Shown piece by piece: positions 23,709-34,286 of a stretch of 64,000 bases of DNA. The notes beneath the pieces were generated by a model. The model saw only the letters and a list, made by a program, of their open reading frames with translations. It was not told the origin of the DNA and did not search any database. Origin of the DNA: Pseudoips prasinana (taxonomy: Eukaryota; Arthropoda; Insecta; Lepidoptera; Nolidae). Every line of letters starts with the position of its first letter. The first letter of the stretch is position 1. Where the stretch lies: assembly GCA_951640165.1 (NCBI GenBank), contig OX621238.1:30652001-30716000 (forward strand), in the 5' to 3' direction. The translations under genes were made by a program, and so were the position numbers.

Positions 23709-23882
23709 ATTAGGTAATTAATTTAATTATTATTGATAATTAATTTAATTGTTATTGATAATTAATTTAATTGTTATTGATAATTAATTTAATTATAATT
23801 GATAATTAATTTAATTATTATTGGTAATTAATTTAATTATTATTGATAATTAATTTAATTATTATTGATAATTAATTTAAAA
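23709..23882. repeat. 22-bp AT-only tandem repeat, about 8 units
   Basis: The unit TTATTGATAATTAATTTAAT plus two bases repeats with few changes. It ends directly before a SINE-C head. Confidence 0.9.
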
Positions 23883-23888
23883 TTTTTG

Positions 23889-24050
23889 ACTGCACGTGTG
23901 GCGCAGCGGCTAAGACAGTCGCCTCGCCGCCTCGTGTCGCGGGTTCGAGTCCCGCGGTGGACAACTATTTGTGTCTGGATGTAATTTGTGTCCGTCTATT
24001 ATATGTTTGTAAAGTACCCCGCGACACAGGGACTAGATTCCCTAATAAAA
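23889..24050 (+). mobile_element. SINE-C, best copy
   Basis: Head GTGTGGCGCAGCGGCTAAGA (A box) and CGGGTTCGAGTCCCGCGG (B box), then a body with GTCTGGATGTAATTTGTG and CCCCGCGACACAGGGAC, ending in AATAAAAC. No anticodon-arm cloverleaf of a functional tRNA follows, so it is a SINE rather than a tRNA gene. Confidence 0.85.
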
Positions 24051-24414
24051 CTAAAACGTTGCCATTTTGACTAAAAAAAAAATATATATTTCTCTATAAT
24101 ATAAAAATTATGTACCTATACTTATATTTGAATTTTGACAAAAAAATCTGTATGTATAATTAACTGAGTATTCCAGCAGGGCTTTCGAGGCAGGCAAAAC
24201 TGCGGGCGAAAAGAAGTGTTATACCTATAAATTAGTCACCGTAAGAAAATTGCCTCTTAGTAAAGCGGTGCTTATGAAAGAGACAGGGTTCGCTAATGGT
24301 TATGTTAATGCTGTTGTTGAATCTTAATGCTGTTTACGAGACAAAGCTATTTTTATTAATTGGATATTTTAAAGCTAATGTATACTTGCTTATTTCTCAA
24401 TTACTGGAAGATTT

Positions 24415-24672
24415 GACGGTCACCGTAGCCTAGTTGGTAGTCCTCCTGCCTACGAAGCTGGTGGTCCTGGGTTCGAATCCCGGTAAGTGCAAATATTTGT
24501 GTGATGAGCACGAATATTTGTTTCTGAGTCATGGATGTTTTTTATGTATTTAAGTATTTATCTATCTATATAAGTATGTATATCGTCGCCTGGTACCCAT
24601 AGTACAAGCTTTGCTTAGTTTGGGGCTAGGATGATCTGTGTGACATTGTCCCTAGATATTATTATTATTATT
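24415..24672 (+). mobile_element. SINE-B, full length
   Basis: Head GACGGTCACCGTAGCCTAG with B box GGGTTCGAATCCCGG, body ending TTGTCCCTAGATATT and an (ATT)n tail. Confidence 0.9.
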
Positions 24673-24699
24673 TTTATTAGTTTGATTGAAGCCTAGGTC

Positions 24700-24820
24700 C
24701 ACACGGCTACATATCAAGATATACATTTCCAGTATAAGCTGATCTCGCCTTGTATAGGATTTTCATACAATGAGAGTTCAGCTTATATTGGAAATGTACA
24801 GCTTGATATGTAGCTGTGTG
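24700..24820. mobile_element. MITE-2
   Basis: TIRs CACACGGCTACATATCAAG and CTTGATATGTAGCTGTGTG enclose a near-palindromic 121-bp element with GTATAAGCTGATCTCGC inside. The right flank is TA; the left is mutated to TC. Other copies: 32197-32317, about 42493-42612 and 48325-48445. Confidence 0.85.
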
Positions 24821-24920
24821 TACGCGTATTTATTGTATTGTATATTGTATATTTTTTTTATTTCGGAAAAATTAATCCATTTGGTGTTAGTAAAATAAAA
24901 TTAAAATTAAAAATAACTTA

Positions 24921-26228
24921 TTATCTAGTGTTAGTACCGATCACTCTCGCCACAAACTGTTTTAATATTGGAGAGTATAAGTTCTCCGCTACAGTTTTCA
25001 AAATACTATTTTGACTGCCTCTCACTCTCCTCAGTAATGATGCAGTTTTTTTGCGTATTACCGCATGAAACCCGTCGGTATAAGCATTCGCAAACATTTC
25101 TGATGCACTGCAGTAACGAGGCAGTCTCAATAGGATTCTGAAAGCATTATTATATTGTATGCGTAGGACATTTAGCGATCCTTTGGAATAATTGACCCAT
25201 AGATTGCCTGTGTACATATTCTGGCAGTAAGCTTTAAAAAGTAAAATTTTTACTTCGTTTGTGCACCGCGCAAATCTACGTGCCAACATATTGCTCCGGA
25301 CTGCCAGAGCCCTACGTTCCCTTTCAATATCTACATTGTCTTTGAGGCCGTCAGTAACAAAGTGGCCGAGATAATTGAAAGTGGCCACCCTTTTTATTTT
25401 TGAATCATTTAAAATGATCTCAGGTTCGTCCTTCCTTCGTTTGCCGCCGACCTCAAAGACCATGTATTTACATTTATCTACATTGTATTTTAGACCGTGT
25501 GTGACAGCATAGCTTTCACAAACCTTGAGCAATTCTCGGATTGATCCCTGAGTCGGCCCCAGGATCACCATGTCGTCAGCATAGCTAATGTTGTTGACAC
25601 TAACCCCATTAACACTGCATCCAACACGCATGCTGCTGAGACCGACTATGAGCTCATCAGCATAAAGGTTGAAGAGTTTTGGTGACGTCAAGCCTCCCTG
25701 CCTCACCCCACACTCCAACCTATATGGTTCAGAGAGACTTCCGTCCCATCTAACATAATTGGTTTGATTTCCATACCAGAACTGAAACAATTTACAAATT
25801 TCTACTGGTATACCCCTGTCTCCCATCTTTCTCCACATCACATTGTACGAAACCAGGTCAAATGCACGAGAGAGATCTAGGAAACAGGCATATACCGGCG
25901 TTTTGCGATCTAAATAATATTGAACGGTATGCTTGAGACTTAAAATAGCACTTTCAGTTGAAAGTCCGGGCCGAAATCCGAACTGTGCGTCATGAAGATG
26001 TATGTAATCATTTAAGCAAGAATCAAGAATACCGTCCAATACTTTCGCTATGACTGTTGCTAGAGAGATGGGACGATAGTTGCTCTTTTCCGAGATGTCA
26101 CCAGTCCTGTTCTTCACAATGGGTACTACGATTGTTTTCATAAGCTTATCCGGCAAGTAAGCGTGACTCATACACAATGTGAAGAACATCGACAGAACTC
26201 TTGGAAGATGGACACCGGCATGTTTCAA
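24921..26228 (-). pseudogene. LINE reverse transcriptase, 5'-truncated, 435 codons open
   Basis: A long open frame gives RT motifs in order: NYRPISL (50-56), QFGFRPGLST (82-91), FLDLSRAFD with D118, GVRQGGLTSP (174-183) and SYADD with D218/D219. A thumb and C-terminal tail run to residue 435. All three catalytic aspartates are present. The first codon is TTG: in frame, TGA lies five codons upstream, in a stretch (ATAGAGCAC) that still matches the expected IEH. The frame is therefore a truncated remnant and lacks the endonuclease and the first RT block. The family is a CR1/Rex1-group non-LTR element; I cannot fix the clade. The 3' end seems to lie near 24840, next to MITE-2. Confidence 0.85.
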
Positions 26229-26245
26229 GTGCTCTATGCATCATT

Positions 26246-26424
26246 TATGTTGCTGTCTGTGACGTCGTAGCTCCTAAACATATAGACCTATTTCGAAGCA
26301 ACATTTTTGAGATATTTGAAATTGATTTTATCATGTTACAAATTGTTTATTGCTGGTTTCTTACATCGAGAGTTATTTGTCCATGGTTTCATGAATGAAC
26401 ATTAACACAAGGTAATGTGCACAG
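26246..26424. other. Unassigned
   Basis: Sequence between the truncated LINE and the Harbinger-type element, without a recognised feature. Confidence 0.4.
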
Positions 26425-26427
26425 TAA

Positions 26428-26938
26428 GGGCCAGCGCAGACCGAGAGGAGCGCAGCGGAGAGGACTTTATTAAGGCACTAGAAAATCAACTTTAAAATTA
26501 TTTAAATAAAGTGCATGTATGCTTGAACATTATATGCCCGAGACCGCGCGAGCATTGTAAGTCAGGTTCAAGTATCATCATCATCATCATCATTACAGCT
26601 AAATAAGTCCACTGCTCGACAAGCCTCCCTCAAGAATCGCCTTGGGGGGGATATGCCATAATCGCCACGCTTGGCAGGCGGGTTGGCGATCGCAGTAAGA
26701 TGGTCATAGTAATCAGAAGGAAGCTGCTGCCCGTCCTCTGGTAGATATTCCCTCGGGTCGACTTCTACGCCCCCCACGGGATGAGATGGGGTGATGATAT
26801 TCTGATTCTGATATTTGTCGCCGTCACCACACAGCAGGTTCAAGTATATATGCACTTTATTCATACAATTCTAAAGTTGATTTTCTAGTGCCTTAATAAA
26901 ATCCTCTCCGCTGCGCTCCTCTCGGTCTGCGCTGGCCC
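26428..26938. mobile_element. Harbinger-type MITE with ~100-bp TIRs and TAA duplication, carrying a nested retro-insertion
   Basis: The ends GGGCCAGCGCAGACCGAGAG and its complement are flanked by TAA (26425-26427 and 26939-26941). The inverted repeats extend about 100 bp with roughly eight mismatches. A 3-bp TAA target with a GGG start fits PIF/Harbinger. Without the nested piece and one TSD copy it would be about 239 bp and is non-coding. Confidence 0.85.
26576..26834 (-). mobile_element. (ATG)n-tailed retroelement, 259 bp, 13-bp target duplication
   Basis: CAGGTTCAAGTAT occurs at 26563-26575 and 26835-26847. The minus strand between them starts CTGTGTGGTGACGG, encodes VDPREYLPEDGQQLPSDYYD and ANPPAKRGDYGISPPRR, and ends in (ATG)n (26576-26590). 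Its first 81 bases are identical to window positions 1-81. It may be a short non-autonomous unit using an RTE-type machinery, or the truncated 3' end of a longer LINE. Confidence 0.9.
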
Positions 26939-27156
26939 TAAGACGGTTCGAAGAAGAATGATTTTTGGCTACGGCCGTCAGACCTTTCAAAGGTAATATA
27001 GTGGGGTGATCGTCGTGAATCACTAGTAAAGTCGTTTGGAACACTTGCAAAATGACGTAATTGGTGTTGCATTTTGTCGCATATTTTTTTGCGCCGATAT
27101 ATATTATCTAGTATAGACACAGCACCACCTTCATATTATCTCTTGTCATATTCTGC

Positions 27157-27775
27157 AATCTTACCGGACACGGCAATTTTAAAAGTAAATTGTATAGTTT
27201 CAAATTAGTATCTTCACCAATCTGTCTGTGCTCAACTTCCAGTAACGAATATGAACAAACTGCTCACCACATCCTGTGGGAGTGTGATCTCTGGCAAAAT
27301 CAGCGTGATATTATGTTAAACAGCTTGCAACCAATATCTGGACTAGTTTATTATACGGATCTTGTAGCAACAAGGAACAACTTCCGTGTGTTTAAGCGCT
27401 TTTGCCATACCTACTATTGGAATCAAATATAACAGCTCACTTAGGACCCTTAAATTGATCCTCGGTGCTTTTGCAGCTGGCTTCTCTAGTTGCAAATCTC
27501 TCATTTTATGAGGCTATAGCCTCTTTACATCATTCTGTCTCCCGCTTTGCTCTGGAGGGAAGTGGAACTATTCATTTTCTAACTCCTCCTTTTTTCTGTT
27601 TCTAATTAAATTCGTTGCGGGATGCAAGACAGTTAAAGCGATTCCCCGGGACATGCCTGAGCTTCACCGATCAGTGTCATTTCATTCTGTGCCACTGTTG
27701 ATCCTGGCTTACAGGAGTTGCAGTGGTGGGTAAGAGGGAGGGACTAGTCACGATTAAAAAAAAAAAAAAAAAAAT
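27157..27775 (+). mobile_element. LINE 3' end with coding tail, 3' UTR and poly(A)
   Basis: Frame 27157-27432 reads NLTGHGNF, then ICLCST…EQTAHHILWECDLW, the cysteine/histidine C-terminal module of jockey/I/R1-group LINEs. A 3' UTR of about 325 bp ends in a run of 18 A at 27757-27774. The RT core is missing. Part of the same 3' UTR recurs in minus orientation at 56643-56790. Confidence 0.8.
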
Positions 27776-28711
27776 ATTCTGCAATGAATTTAAATTTTAT
27801 AAACTGTTATTAATAATTATCAAATTAATACTATATAATTATTATTATATGTACTGCAGTTAACTAGTTTTCATTGTGAATACTTAGCAACTGTAGCCTT
27901 AATTTTTTTACATGATGTTAAGACTTAGCCCAGGACGCATTCACTGCTTCACCAGACAATAACGGCGAGCATAGCTCAAGCTATCAAGCGAATAAGTCTA
28001 AAAACTTTGGACTTCAAACCTTGACATAGGCTGGAGTCCGAACTTCGTCTCAGGATGTTTTTAAAGACAGTTTGTGGAATTGTCGCTCTATGTTTATGCG
28101 CGACGATGCGGGCCGCTCGTCAAACGGTGGATCGGTGTTCATCCATTACAAATGGTAATATCATACTAATAAAGTTGTACCACTCTTTGTGCACGCAATT
28201 TCTACACCCGCAATAAATAACTTGTGTTGTTTTATACAACTCAAAAGTAGGGTAGTAGGTAGTTTACCTTACCAACCCTTTTCTTACGATAAGGATTTCT
28301 AGAATGTTTCTTACTGCGGGTTGATGCCAAAAGCCTCTGCAAGATCCTATCTCATTAAGTTCTTATTATCTACTAACCTACTTGTAAAAATAGGTAAGAA
28401 AATAGTAGTGTATCTACTTGTACTCGTTATATCAAAACTTATCAGACCAAATTACGTGAGTTAGAGAGTCTGGCCAAATTACAGATAGCTTTCTCCAAGC
28501 TCATACTATCAAATACGAATGAAAATATTCCATATTATTACAGGCACGGATATCACATGCCCAATATTATTTTTGGATCTTGGCTTCAGAATTGTTCGTT
28601 TATTGTATGGGAGCGAGTAGGAACGGGGTGTTTACCCCTTGGAATATTATATGATGTAACTGTGGACAATATAATATGAATCAGCAACTCGTACTCGTAA
28701 AACTCAATATC
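27776..28711. other. Unassigned
   Basis: AT-rich; no gene or repeat recognised. Confidence 0.45.
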
Positions 28712-29104
28712 TTAGGACATTATTCACATATAGCCATCTGATCCCAAACTAAGCAGAGCTTGTACAGACGCCAGCACATCCAGCTATCCCAATCTGTCAA
28801 ATTAATTTTATCAATTTTCAACTTTATCACAAAAGACATAAGGTTCACTTTTAATTGGGAAAATTTGACAGATTGGGGTAGCTAGATGTGCTGGCGTCTG
28901 TACTATGGAAACCAGACAACTGATGTACTTCATATACTACTTTTCTTTTGTAAATACGTACTTATATAGATAATTACACCCAGACTCAGGACAAACAGAC
29001 ATGTTCATGCACACAAATGTCCGTCCTGGGTCAAGGAATCAAACCCACGACCTCCGGCGTGAAAAGCAAGCATTTGCCAATCACGTCAACAGGCCACTCA
29101 ATAT
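28712..29104 (-). mobile_element. SINE-A interrupted by MITE-1
   Basis: Minus strand: tRNA-like head at the right end (about 29040-29100, TGGGTTTGATTCC), middle GAACATGTCTGTTTGTCC, and 3' body TTTGGGATCAGATGG at the left. The MITE separates CCATAG-TA from TA-CAAGC. Confidence 0.9.
28765..28900 (-). mobile_element. MITE-1, complete, in SINE-A
   Basis: CAGACGCCAGCACATCC and its complement, with TA at 28763-28764 and 28901-28902. The interior core is in minus orientation, so relative to its host SINE it points the same way as the copy at 15959-16093. Confidence 0.95.
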
Positions 29105-29550
29105 AAAGGATGTTTCCTTAATCGTATAAAATATAATTGCATAATTTCGGAAAAGAGCTGAAACTCTTATACTGCTAAACCAATATTAACCAGACATAGC
29201 TAAGAACCACCGCAAGGAAACTGGCTTTCAAATGAACCGCATCGAGATCAGTCCATCCGTTTGAGAGCTATGATACCACAGACAGATACACACACAGACA
29301 GACATCGGCGTCAAACTTATAACACCCCTCTATTTTCATCGGGGGTTAAGAAACATTTAGAATATTGTACTCCCTATGTATGTGCAATCCCTGAATATCT
29401 GTAACTAGATTACACTAATCGGCACATAATTGTCCTGCCGGAAGACCTGCTTTGTAGTAATGTAGTACCTATTAGCTCAGATAAGGTCATTTTTCATGGT
29501 CGTACGGAGATTTTGTGATGGCAAAACATGTTAATCTGCTGTAGTCATAT
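29105..29550. other. Mostly unassigned; an interspersed-repeat piece at about 29190-29350
   Basis: At 29220-29350, GATCAGTCCATCCGTTTGAG leads into CACAGACAGACAT and a CATCGGGGGTTAAG end. This is a repeat type I know from other moths and butterflies but cannot classify. Confidence 0.4.
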
Positions 29551-29800
29551 CCCATTATATCAGCCGAAAGATGTCTACTGTTGGCCATAGGCCTCCCCCA
29601 AGAATCTCCACAATGGCCGGTCTTGTGCTACCCGAATCCAGCTTCCTGCGACCCTTGGAAGATAGTCGGTCCAGCTTGTAGGGGCATGTCTACGTTGCTT
29701 CTTCCGGGTCGTGGTCGCACTAGAGAACATTTCTGCCCCAGCGGCCGTCGGTTCTACGAGCTAGGTGCTGCGCGCACTGTGACGATGGATTAGAAAATAT
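29551..29800 (-). mobile_element. RTE LINE 3' end, minus strand
   Basis: The same sequence class as 45432-45640: ATATCAGCCGAAAGATG at the tail, then coding remnants of the DGRWG…GRPPTRW region, broken by substitutions. Confidence 0.8.
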
Positions 29801-29874
29801 ATTTTTGGATAATCCTCATTATCCAAAAACTTGAGAGGTGTCAAGGGACACCCGGATGGAATATATATATAATA

Positions 29875-30030
29875 ATAAATAAAATAAATTTTATAAAGGT
29901 TTTCATACAAGATGTACCTAAATACCTATGTTACTAGAAATAATATCTAATGTATACAACTATATTACTACAAACATGTTCTGACTATTTACAAGCGCTT
30001 TTTTAAAGTCTACGTGAATAAAAACCTTTT
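29875..30030 (+). repeat. Repeat G (copy 1)
   Basis: About 150 bp with TACTACAAACATGTTCTGAC and a terminal CTACGTGAATAAAAA, nearly identical to 57448-57595. It may be a retroelement 3' end. Confidence 0.6.
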
Positions 30031-30819
30031 TTATTTATTTTATTTATTATTATTTATTAATGAAGTTATTTCTTATTATTTATTATGTACAAAAAACCTG
30101 TATACACTCAACAAAAATAATCGTCGCGACACCACAAGTTCAATGCGAAATAGAAATGAAAATATCTGGCTTGCTTTCTATAAGAGAGAGTGAGAGAGAG
30201 AGAGAGAGACAGACAGAGAAACATGCGCACGCCGCACAGCTGCAAAAAGTGTCGTGACAACTTTTCGTGAGATTTTTTTCCGTCTAGCCCCCTTTCACAA
30301 CGCGCAATAAGGAACTTCGTTCCAAAAATATATTTTTAATTACATCATGTTATATAAAAGGACTTCCTTTTCTTACCAGGTTGGATGACCACTAATTACG
30401 TAATACCCTGTATATCTTAAAAGGTCAAGCTGTTTAACATTCTACCGTATCGTATGGCTCTATCTCTTGGGAATACTTATTAAGGTTTATCCTGATAAGC
30501 ATAGGCATTTTCCGGAGTATTTTCTTTTAGAGATTAAGAATTTATGTGGAATCTATTTCAGTCAGTTCTTTTGGTCTGATTAAGATAATCTATACAACTG
30601 ATTAAATTAAACTATTATTGGTTCTATAATTCACTTAGTTATTGTATAGGCAGTGTTATCACTAGTTGTTGAGATGGGTTAAACTTTTCCTCATATGTTT
30701 GGCAGAAATTTGAAATAAATGTAAGAAAGTGCTATTCATATTCTATTTCACTTGCACTGCTTGATGAGAAAAAGATATTTATATATATTTTAATATAAGA
30801 AGCAATAATAGCAGTTAAA
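30031..30819. other. Unassigned, with a (GA)n microsatellite
   Basis: A GA-rich run occupies 30182-30222. Nothing else was recognised. Confidence 0.5.
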
Positions 30820-30892
30820 GGCTTTGTCTTAAAAAAAGCCTTATTGGAAAGAAATATGTTCTTTCCAATAAGGCTTTTTTTAAGACAAAGCC
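30820..30892. repeat. Perfect 34-bp hairpin, 5-base loop
   Basis: Arms 30820-30853 and 30859-30892 are exact complements around ATATG. It would form a very stable stem if single-stranded or transcribed. No mismatches suggest recent origin. No parental element was recognised. Confidence 0.95.
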
Positions 30893-31022
30893 CGCACTAG
30901 TGAAACGAGTCACTGTGTCGAGGGATAGGTACTTTCCAAATATATGTGGGCGTAAATTGTCAATTTATAGTAAAGATTGAATATAAAAGTACTTATATAA
31001 AATTGGAGATGTTCTGAAGAAA

Positions 31023-31160
31023 GGGCAGGTCAGAAGTACCCTAAACCGGCGAGCATGTATGAAGAATATAATGACAGTAATCGAGGCAAAAGAAGTATGC
31101 AAAGATCGTGACAAATGGAAATCCGTTGTCTCTGCCTACCCCTCTGGGAAACAGGCGTGA
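31023..31160 (+). pseudogene. LINE RT extreme C-terminus with (TATG)n tail
   Basis: The last 45 codons read RRACMKNIMTVIEAKEVC and then DRDKWKSVVSAYPSGK before TGA, a recurrent end of lepidopteran endonuclease-RT LINEs. A TATG microsatellite at about 31166-31182 is the likely 3' tail. Everything upstream is lost. Confidence 0.65.
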
Positions 31161-31299
31161 GTCTATGTATGTATGTATGTATATAAAACCGGCAAATATT
31201 TTTTCTATCAGTCATTTGAATCTTGATTTGAGAAAAAGCATTCTTACTTAACTCTCAACTCATACATTTTTGTACAAATCGAAATAATATCAAAATTTA

Positions 31300-31600
31300 A
31301 AAAACCGGCCAAGTGCGAGTCGGACTCGCCCGTGAAGAGTTCCGTAGCAGCAAGTATTAAAAAAAACTACTTGCTAGGTCTCGTTCAAACCAATTTTCGT
31401 TGTTAGTTTGCATGGTAATGTACATCATATATATGTTTTGAGTTTTATCATTCTCTTATTTTAGAAGTTGCAGGGGGGGCACTCATTTTACCACTTTGGA
31501 AGTGTCTCTCGCGCAAACTATTCAGTTTAGAAAAAAATGATATCAGAAACCTCAATATCATTTTTGAAGATCTATCCATATAGGTTAACTTGTCTGAATT
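31300..31600 (+). repeat. Repeat L, 3'-shortened
   Basis: Starts AAACCGGCCAAGTGCGAGTC and runs through GAGTTCCGTAGCAGCAAG to a TTTTGAAGATCTATCC piece. Fuller copies: 41115-41625 and (5'-truncated) 49020-49420. It is a widespread lepidopteran interspersed repeat whose class I cannot determine. Confidence 0.65.
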
Positions 31601-31624
31601 AAGTAAGAAGTGAGTAAAAAGGAT

Positions 31625-31882
31625 AGCATTATTCACACACAGTCACCTAATCCCAAATTAGGCAGTATTGCTTTGCAGCAACAGCAGCAGCCTCGTACTA
31701 TGGAAATCAGATAACCGATATACTACAAATAATACTACTCTCTTTTTGTAAATACATTATTATATACATAATTACACCCAGACACAGGACAAATAGACAT
31801 GTACATGAACACAAATATCTGTCCTGGGTGGGAATCGAATCCACGAACATCGGCGTGAAAGACAAACCACTAGCCAAAATTA
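31625..31882 (-). mobile_element. SINE-A, minus strand
   Basis: B box region TGGATTCGATTCCCACCC near 31840; the 3' body at the left is altered and carries a (CAG)n-like stretch near 31680. Confidence 0.75.
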
Positions 31883-32194
31883 AACACAAAAATGATTCTA
31901 TCTAACTAGTATCCAACTTATGTTTTGGATAAAAATAAATTCCTCCTCGTACCTGATTTCCATGACTATAACCAGTTTGCAGTACTGACGAACAGGTCGG
32001 TTTTTGTCAAGTACCTACTCTTTTCAGTTGTTTGTTCCTGAAAAGAGTACTCAACAGATTCGACGGAATTGTGATCGTTTCGAATACTAGAGGAACTTGG
32101 TTCGTTATTTGAAATGGGTTCCGGGTGTAAAATTTCCTTATATTCTTCACTTAATAATTCACGAATCTTGTTATAAAGATACGATTTTCTGTCG
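31883..32194. other. Unassigned
   Basis: An 85-residue open frame (31966-32223, minus) crosses into MITE-2 and has no known motif. Confidence 0.4.
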
Positions 32195-32196
32195 TA

Positions 32197-32317
32197 CACA
32201 CGGCTGCACATCAAGCTATACATTTCCAGTATAAGCTGATCTCGCGTTCCATAGAATTTCCATACAATGACAGGTCAGCTTATGTTGGAAATGTATAGCT
32301 TGATACGTAGCCGTGTG
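32197..32317. mobile_element. MITE-2, complete, TA duplication
   Basis: CACACGGCTGCACATCAAG … TAGCCGTGTG, flanked by TA at 32195-32196 and 32318-32319. Confidence 0.9.
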
Positions 32318-32319
32318 TA

Positions 32320-32797
32320 CATCATGCCTGCAGGGTATTTTGCCGAAGGAAAACCATATTCCCTGCATTTAAGGAACGTTACACGTAGTTTCAACATTAT
32401 AGTCTTAAAATATAATTAAACTATTTAATAATAACTATTAAGATCATTATAAGGTATTGAAAAATAATTCTAAAATATTGACGTGCCGATCGCTGTTACC
32501 TTTTTACTTAACTTTTCTCATAAAGTTTCTGGTAACTTAGAAACATCGTAAATAATTAAGTTTAGGTACTATATAAAATTGAAGATAATTGAGTATTAAT
32601 TATGTGTATGTGTGTGTATTTTATTATTTATCAATTAAAATTCCAAAATGCATTTTTTTCACATTCTGGGTTAGAAAATCTTAAAACCGTTTGTATCTAC
32701 CGTTATCACCGTTACTAGGATATATCTTGAAATATGTATATAGTTTCACGGCGCAAAGGTTTTTATGGAAATTCTTGAGCCAGGGAATGTTTGAAAA
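32320..32797. other. Unassigned AT-rich
   Basis: No feature recognised. Confidence 0.45.
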
Positions 32798-32799
32798 TA

Positions 32800-34087
32800 T
32801 TAGGTCTTTACCTATGAAATTGCCGTTCTGCAGTACTGGCCATTTCAAATCAAAATAATTTTTGTTTGGCTAAGAATTCTAATTTCAAATTAATTTTATT
32901 TTAAAAACATGGATTCTTTTTTCCAAAAGTAGTCATTTCTTTATTGATTAGTGTTACATTTTCATCGCATTTCAATCTTTTTCGTCATCATGGATACGTT
33001 AAAAATTCGAGTAATTATGGAATATGAGTACCATCGTGGCAGCAACGCGGCACAAGCGGCACGCAACATCAACGACGTTTACGGAGCTAACACTACAAAC
33101 CAACGCACCACCTGTTATTGGTTTGCTCGCTTCCGTTCTGGAAATTTCGACCTGAAAAATGAACCTCGCGGTCGTCCGAAGACTTTGGTCGACAATGACG
33201 AATTAAAGGCGGTTGTGGAAGCTGATGATACACAATCTACGGCTGAATTAGCAGCAGCTTTCGACGTTAGCGTCAAAACAATATTGGTCCATTTGCGTCA
33301 AATTGGCAAGGTAAAAAAGCTTGACAAATGGGTGCCCCACGAACTCAATGATCGCCAGCGCGAAGTACGCGTCGAGACGTGCCTTGCACTGCTCAACAGA
33401 CACACAAATGAAGGAATTTTGAACCGCATTGTTACCTGCGATGAAAAATGGATTCTGATTGATAACCGCAAGCGCTCAGCAAGTTGGTTGGATCCTGGTT
33501 CAGCACCTAAACAATGCCCTAAACGAAAACTTACCCCTAGAAAAGTGATGGTCACTGTTTGGTGGTCTAGCGCCGGTGTGATTCATCACAGCTTCTTACC
33601 AAACGGGGTGAGCATTACTGCAGATGTGTACTGTGAAGAACTGAGCACAATGATGGAGAAGCTGGCGCATCTCCAACCAGCATTGGTCAATCGCTCGTCT
33701 CCGCTGCTCCTGCACGACAACGCGCGACCTCATACTGCACAGCAGACGGTCTCCAAGTTGCAAGAACTGGGGTTGGAAGCTCTCCGTCATCCGCCCTACT
33801 CACCAGACCTTGCGCCTACAGACTACTACTTTTTCCAGAATTTGGATAACTTCTTGGCGGGAAAAAAATTCAATACCCGAGAGGCAGTACAAAATGCCTT
33901 TGAAGAATTTGTTGCCTCCCGTCCAGCTGATTTCTTTAAGAAGGGCATCAATAAACTGCCACTGCGATGGCAAAGATGCATTGATTGCATGGGTGATTAC
34001 TTCGATTAATACAAATAAAAAAATTCATGAAAAAAATTCGTTTAAATTTTTTCATACAAAACGGCAATTTCATAGGTAAAGACCTAT
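32800..34087 (+). mobile_element. Complete mariner element, cecropia type
   Basis: The element is 1,288 bp, the normal mariner length. Its left end TTAGGTCTTTACCTATGAAA and the complement at 34061-34087 form TIRs of about 28 bp differing only at the first base and near the inner edge. TA at 32798-32799 and 34088-34089 is the target duplication. One open transposase gene fills the interior and AATAAA follows the stop. Intact ends and gene make it a candidate for recent activity. Confidence 0.95.
32990..34009 (+). CDS. Mariner transposase, intact, 339 aa
   Basis: This is a DD(34)D transposase that cuts and pastes the mariner at TA sites by binding its TIRs. Residues 1-110 hold the two helix-turn-helix DNA-binding domains, including the RGRPKT hook at 60-65. 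WVPHEL (114-119) is the mariner linker motif. The catalytic residues are D151 (in CDEKW), D243 (LLHDNARPH) and D278 (YSPDLAPTDY), with exactly 34 residues between the last two. I chose the ATG at 32990 over an upstream in-frame ATG at 32951 because MDTLKIRVIMEYEY matches the family start and 339 residues is the usual length. The sequence resembles the cecropia subfamily, which includes the domesticated transposase part of primate SETMAR. I see no internal stop, frameshift or missing catalytic residue. Confidence 0.95.
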   Translation: MDTLKIRVIMEYEYHRGSNAAQAARNINDVYGANTTNQRTTCYWFARFRSGNFDLKNEPRGRPKTLVDNDELKAVVEADDTQSTAELAAAFDVSVKTILVHLRQIGKVKKLDKWVPHELNDRQREVRVETCLALLNRHTNEGILNRIVTCDEKWILIDNRKRSASWLDPGSAPKQCPKRKLTPRKVMVTVWWSSAGVIHHSFLPNGVSITADVYCEELSTMMEKLAHLQPALVNRSSPLLLHDNARPHTAQQTVSKLQELGLEALRHPPYSPDLAPTDYYFFQNLDNFLAGKKFNTREAVQNAFEEFVASRPADFFKKGINKLPLRWQRCIDCMGDYFD

Positions 34088-34089
34088 TA

Positions 34090-34286
34090 TACGAGAGGCG
34101 TTCAATACAATATGAGGATAACATAGAAAATATTTGAAAGGAAATACTGGCTGGATAATTTTTTACATAACAAAAAAGCAAGTAGTTTAAAAAAATTGGT
34201 TCCTTATCTTTAAGGTTTCTTAAAGCTTGTATGCGACGGTGGTAGAATTGAACTATGAGTCGTTATTTGCTATCTAAGGGCCTATG
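34090..34286. other. Short unassigned stretch
   Basis: AT-rich DNA between the mariner and MITE-1. Confidence 0.4.

Noticed and set aside
23889..24050. Functional tRNA gene
   Set aside because: A and B boxes exist, but the cloverleaf is incomplete and a SINE body follows. The same applies to all SINE-A, -B, -C and -D heads.
33298..33790. Minus-strand frames within the mariner
   Set aside because: Antisense shadows of the intact transposase.
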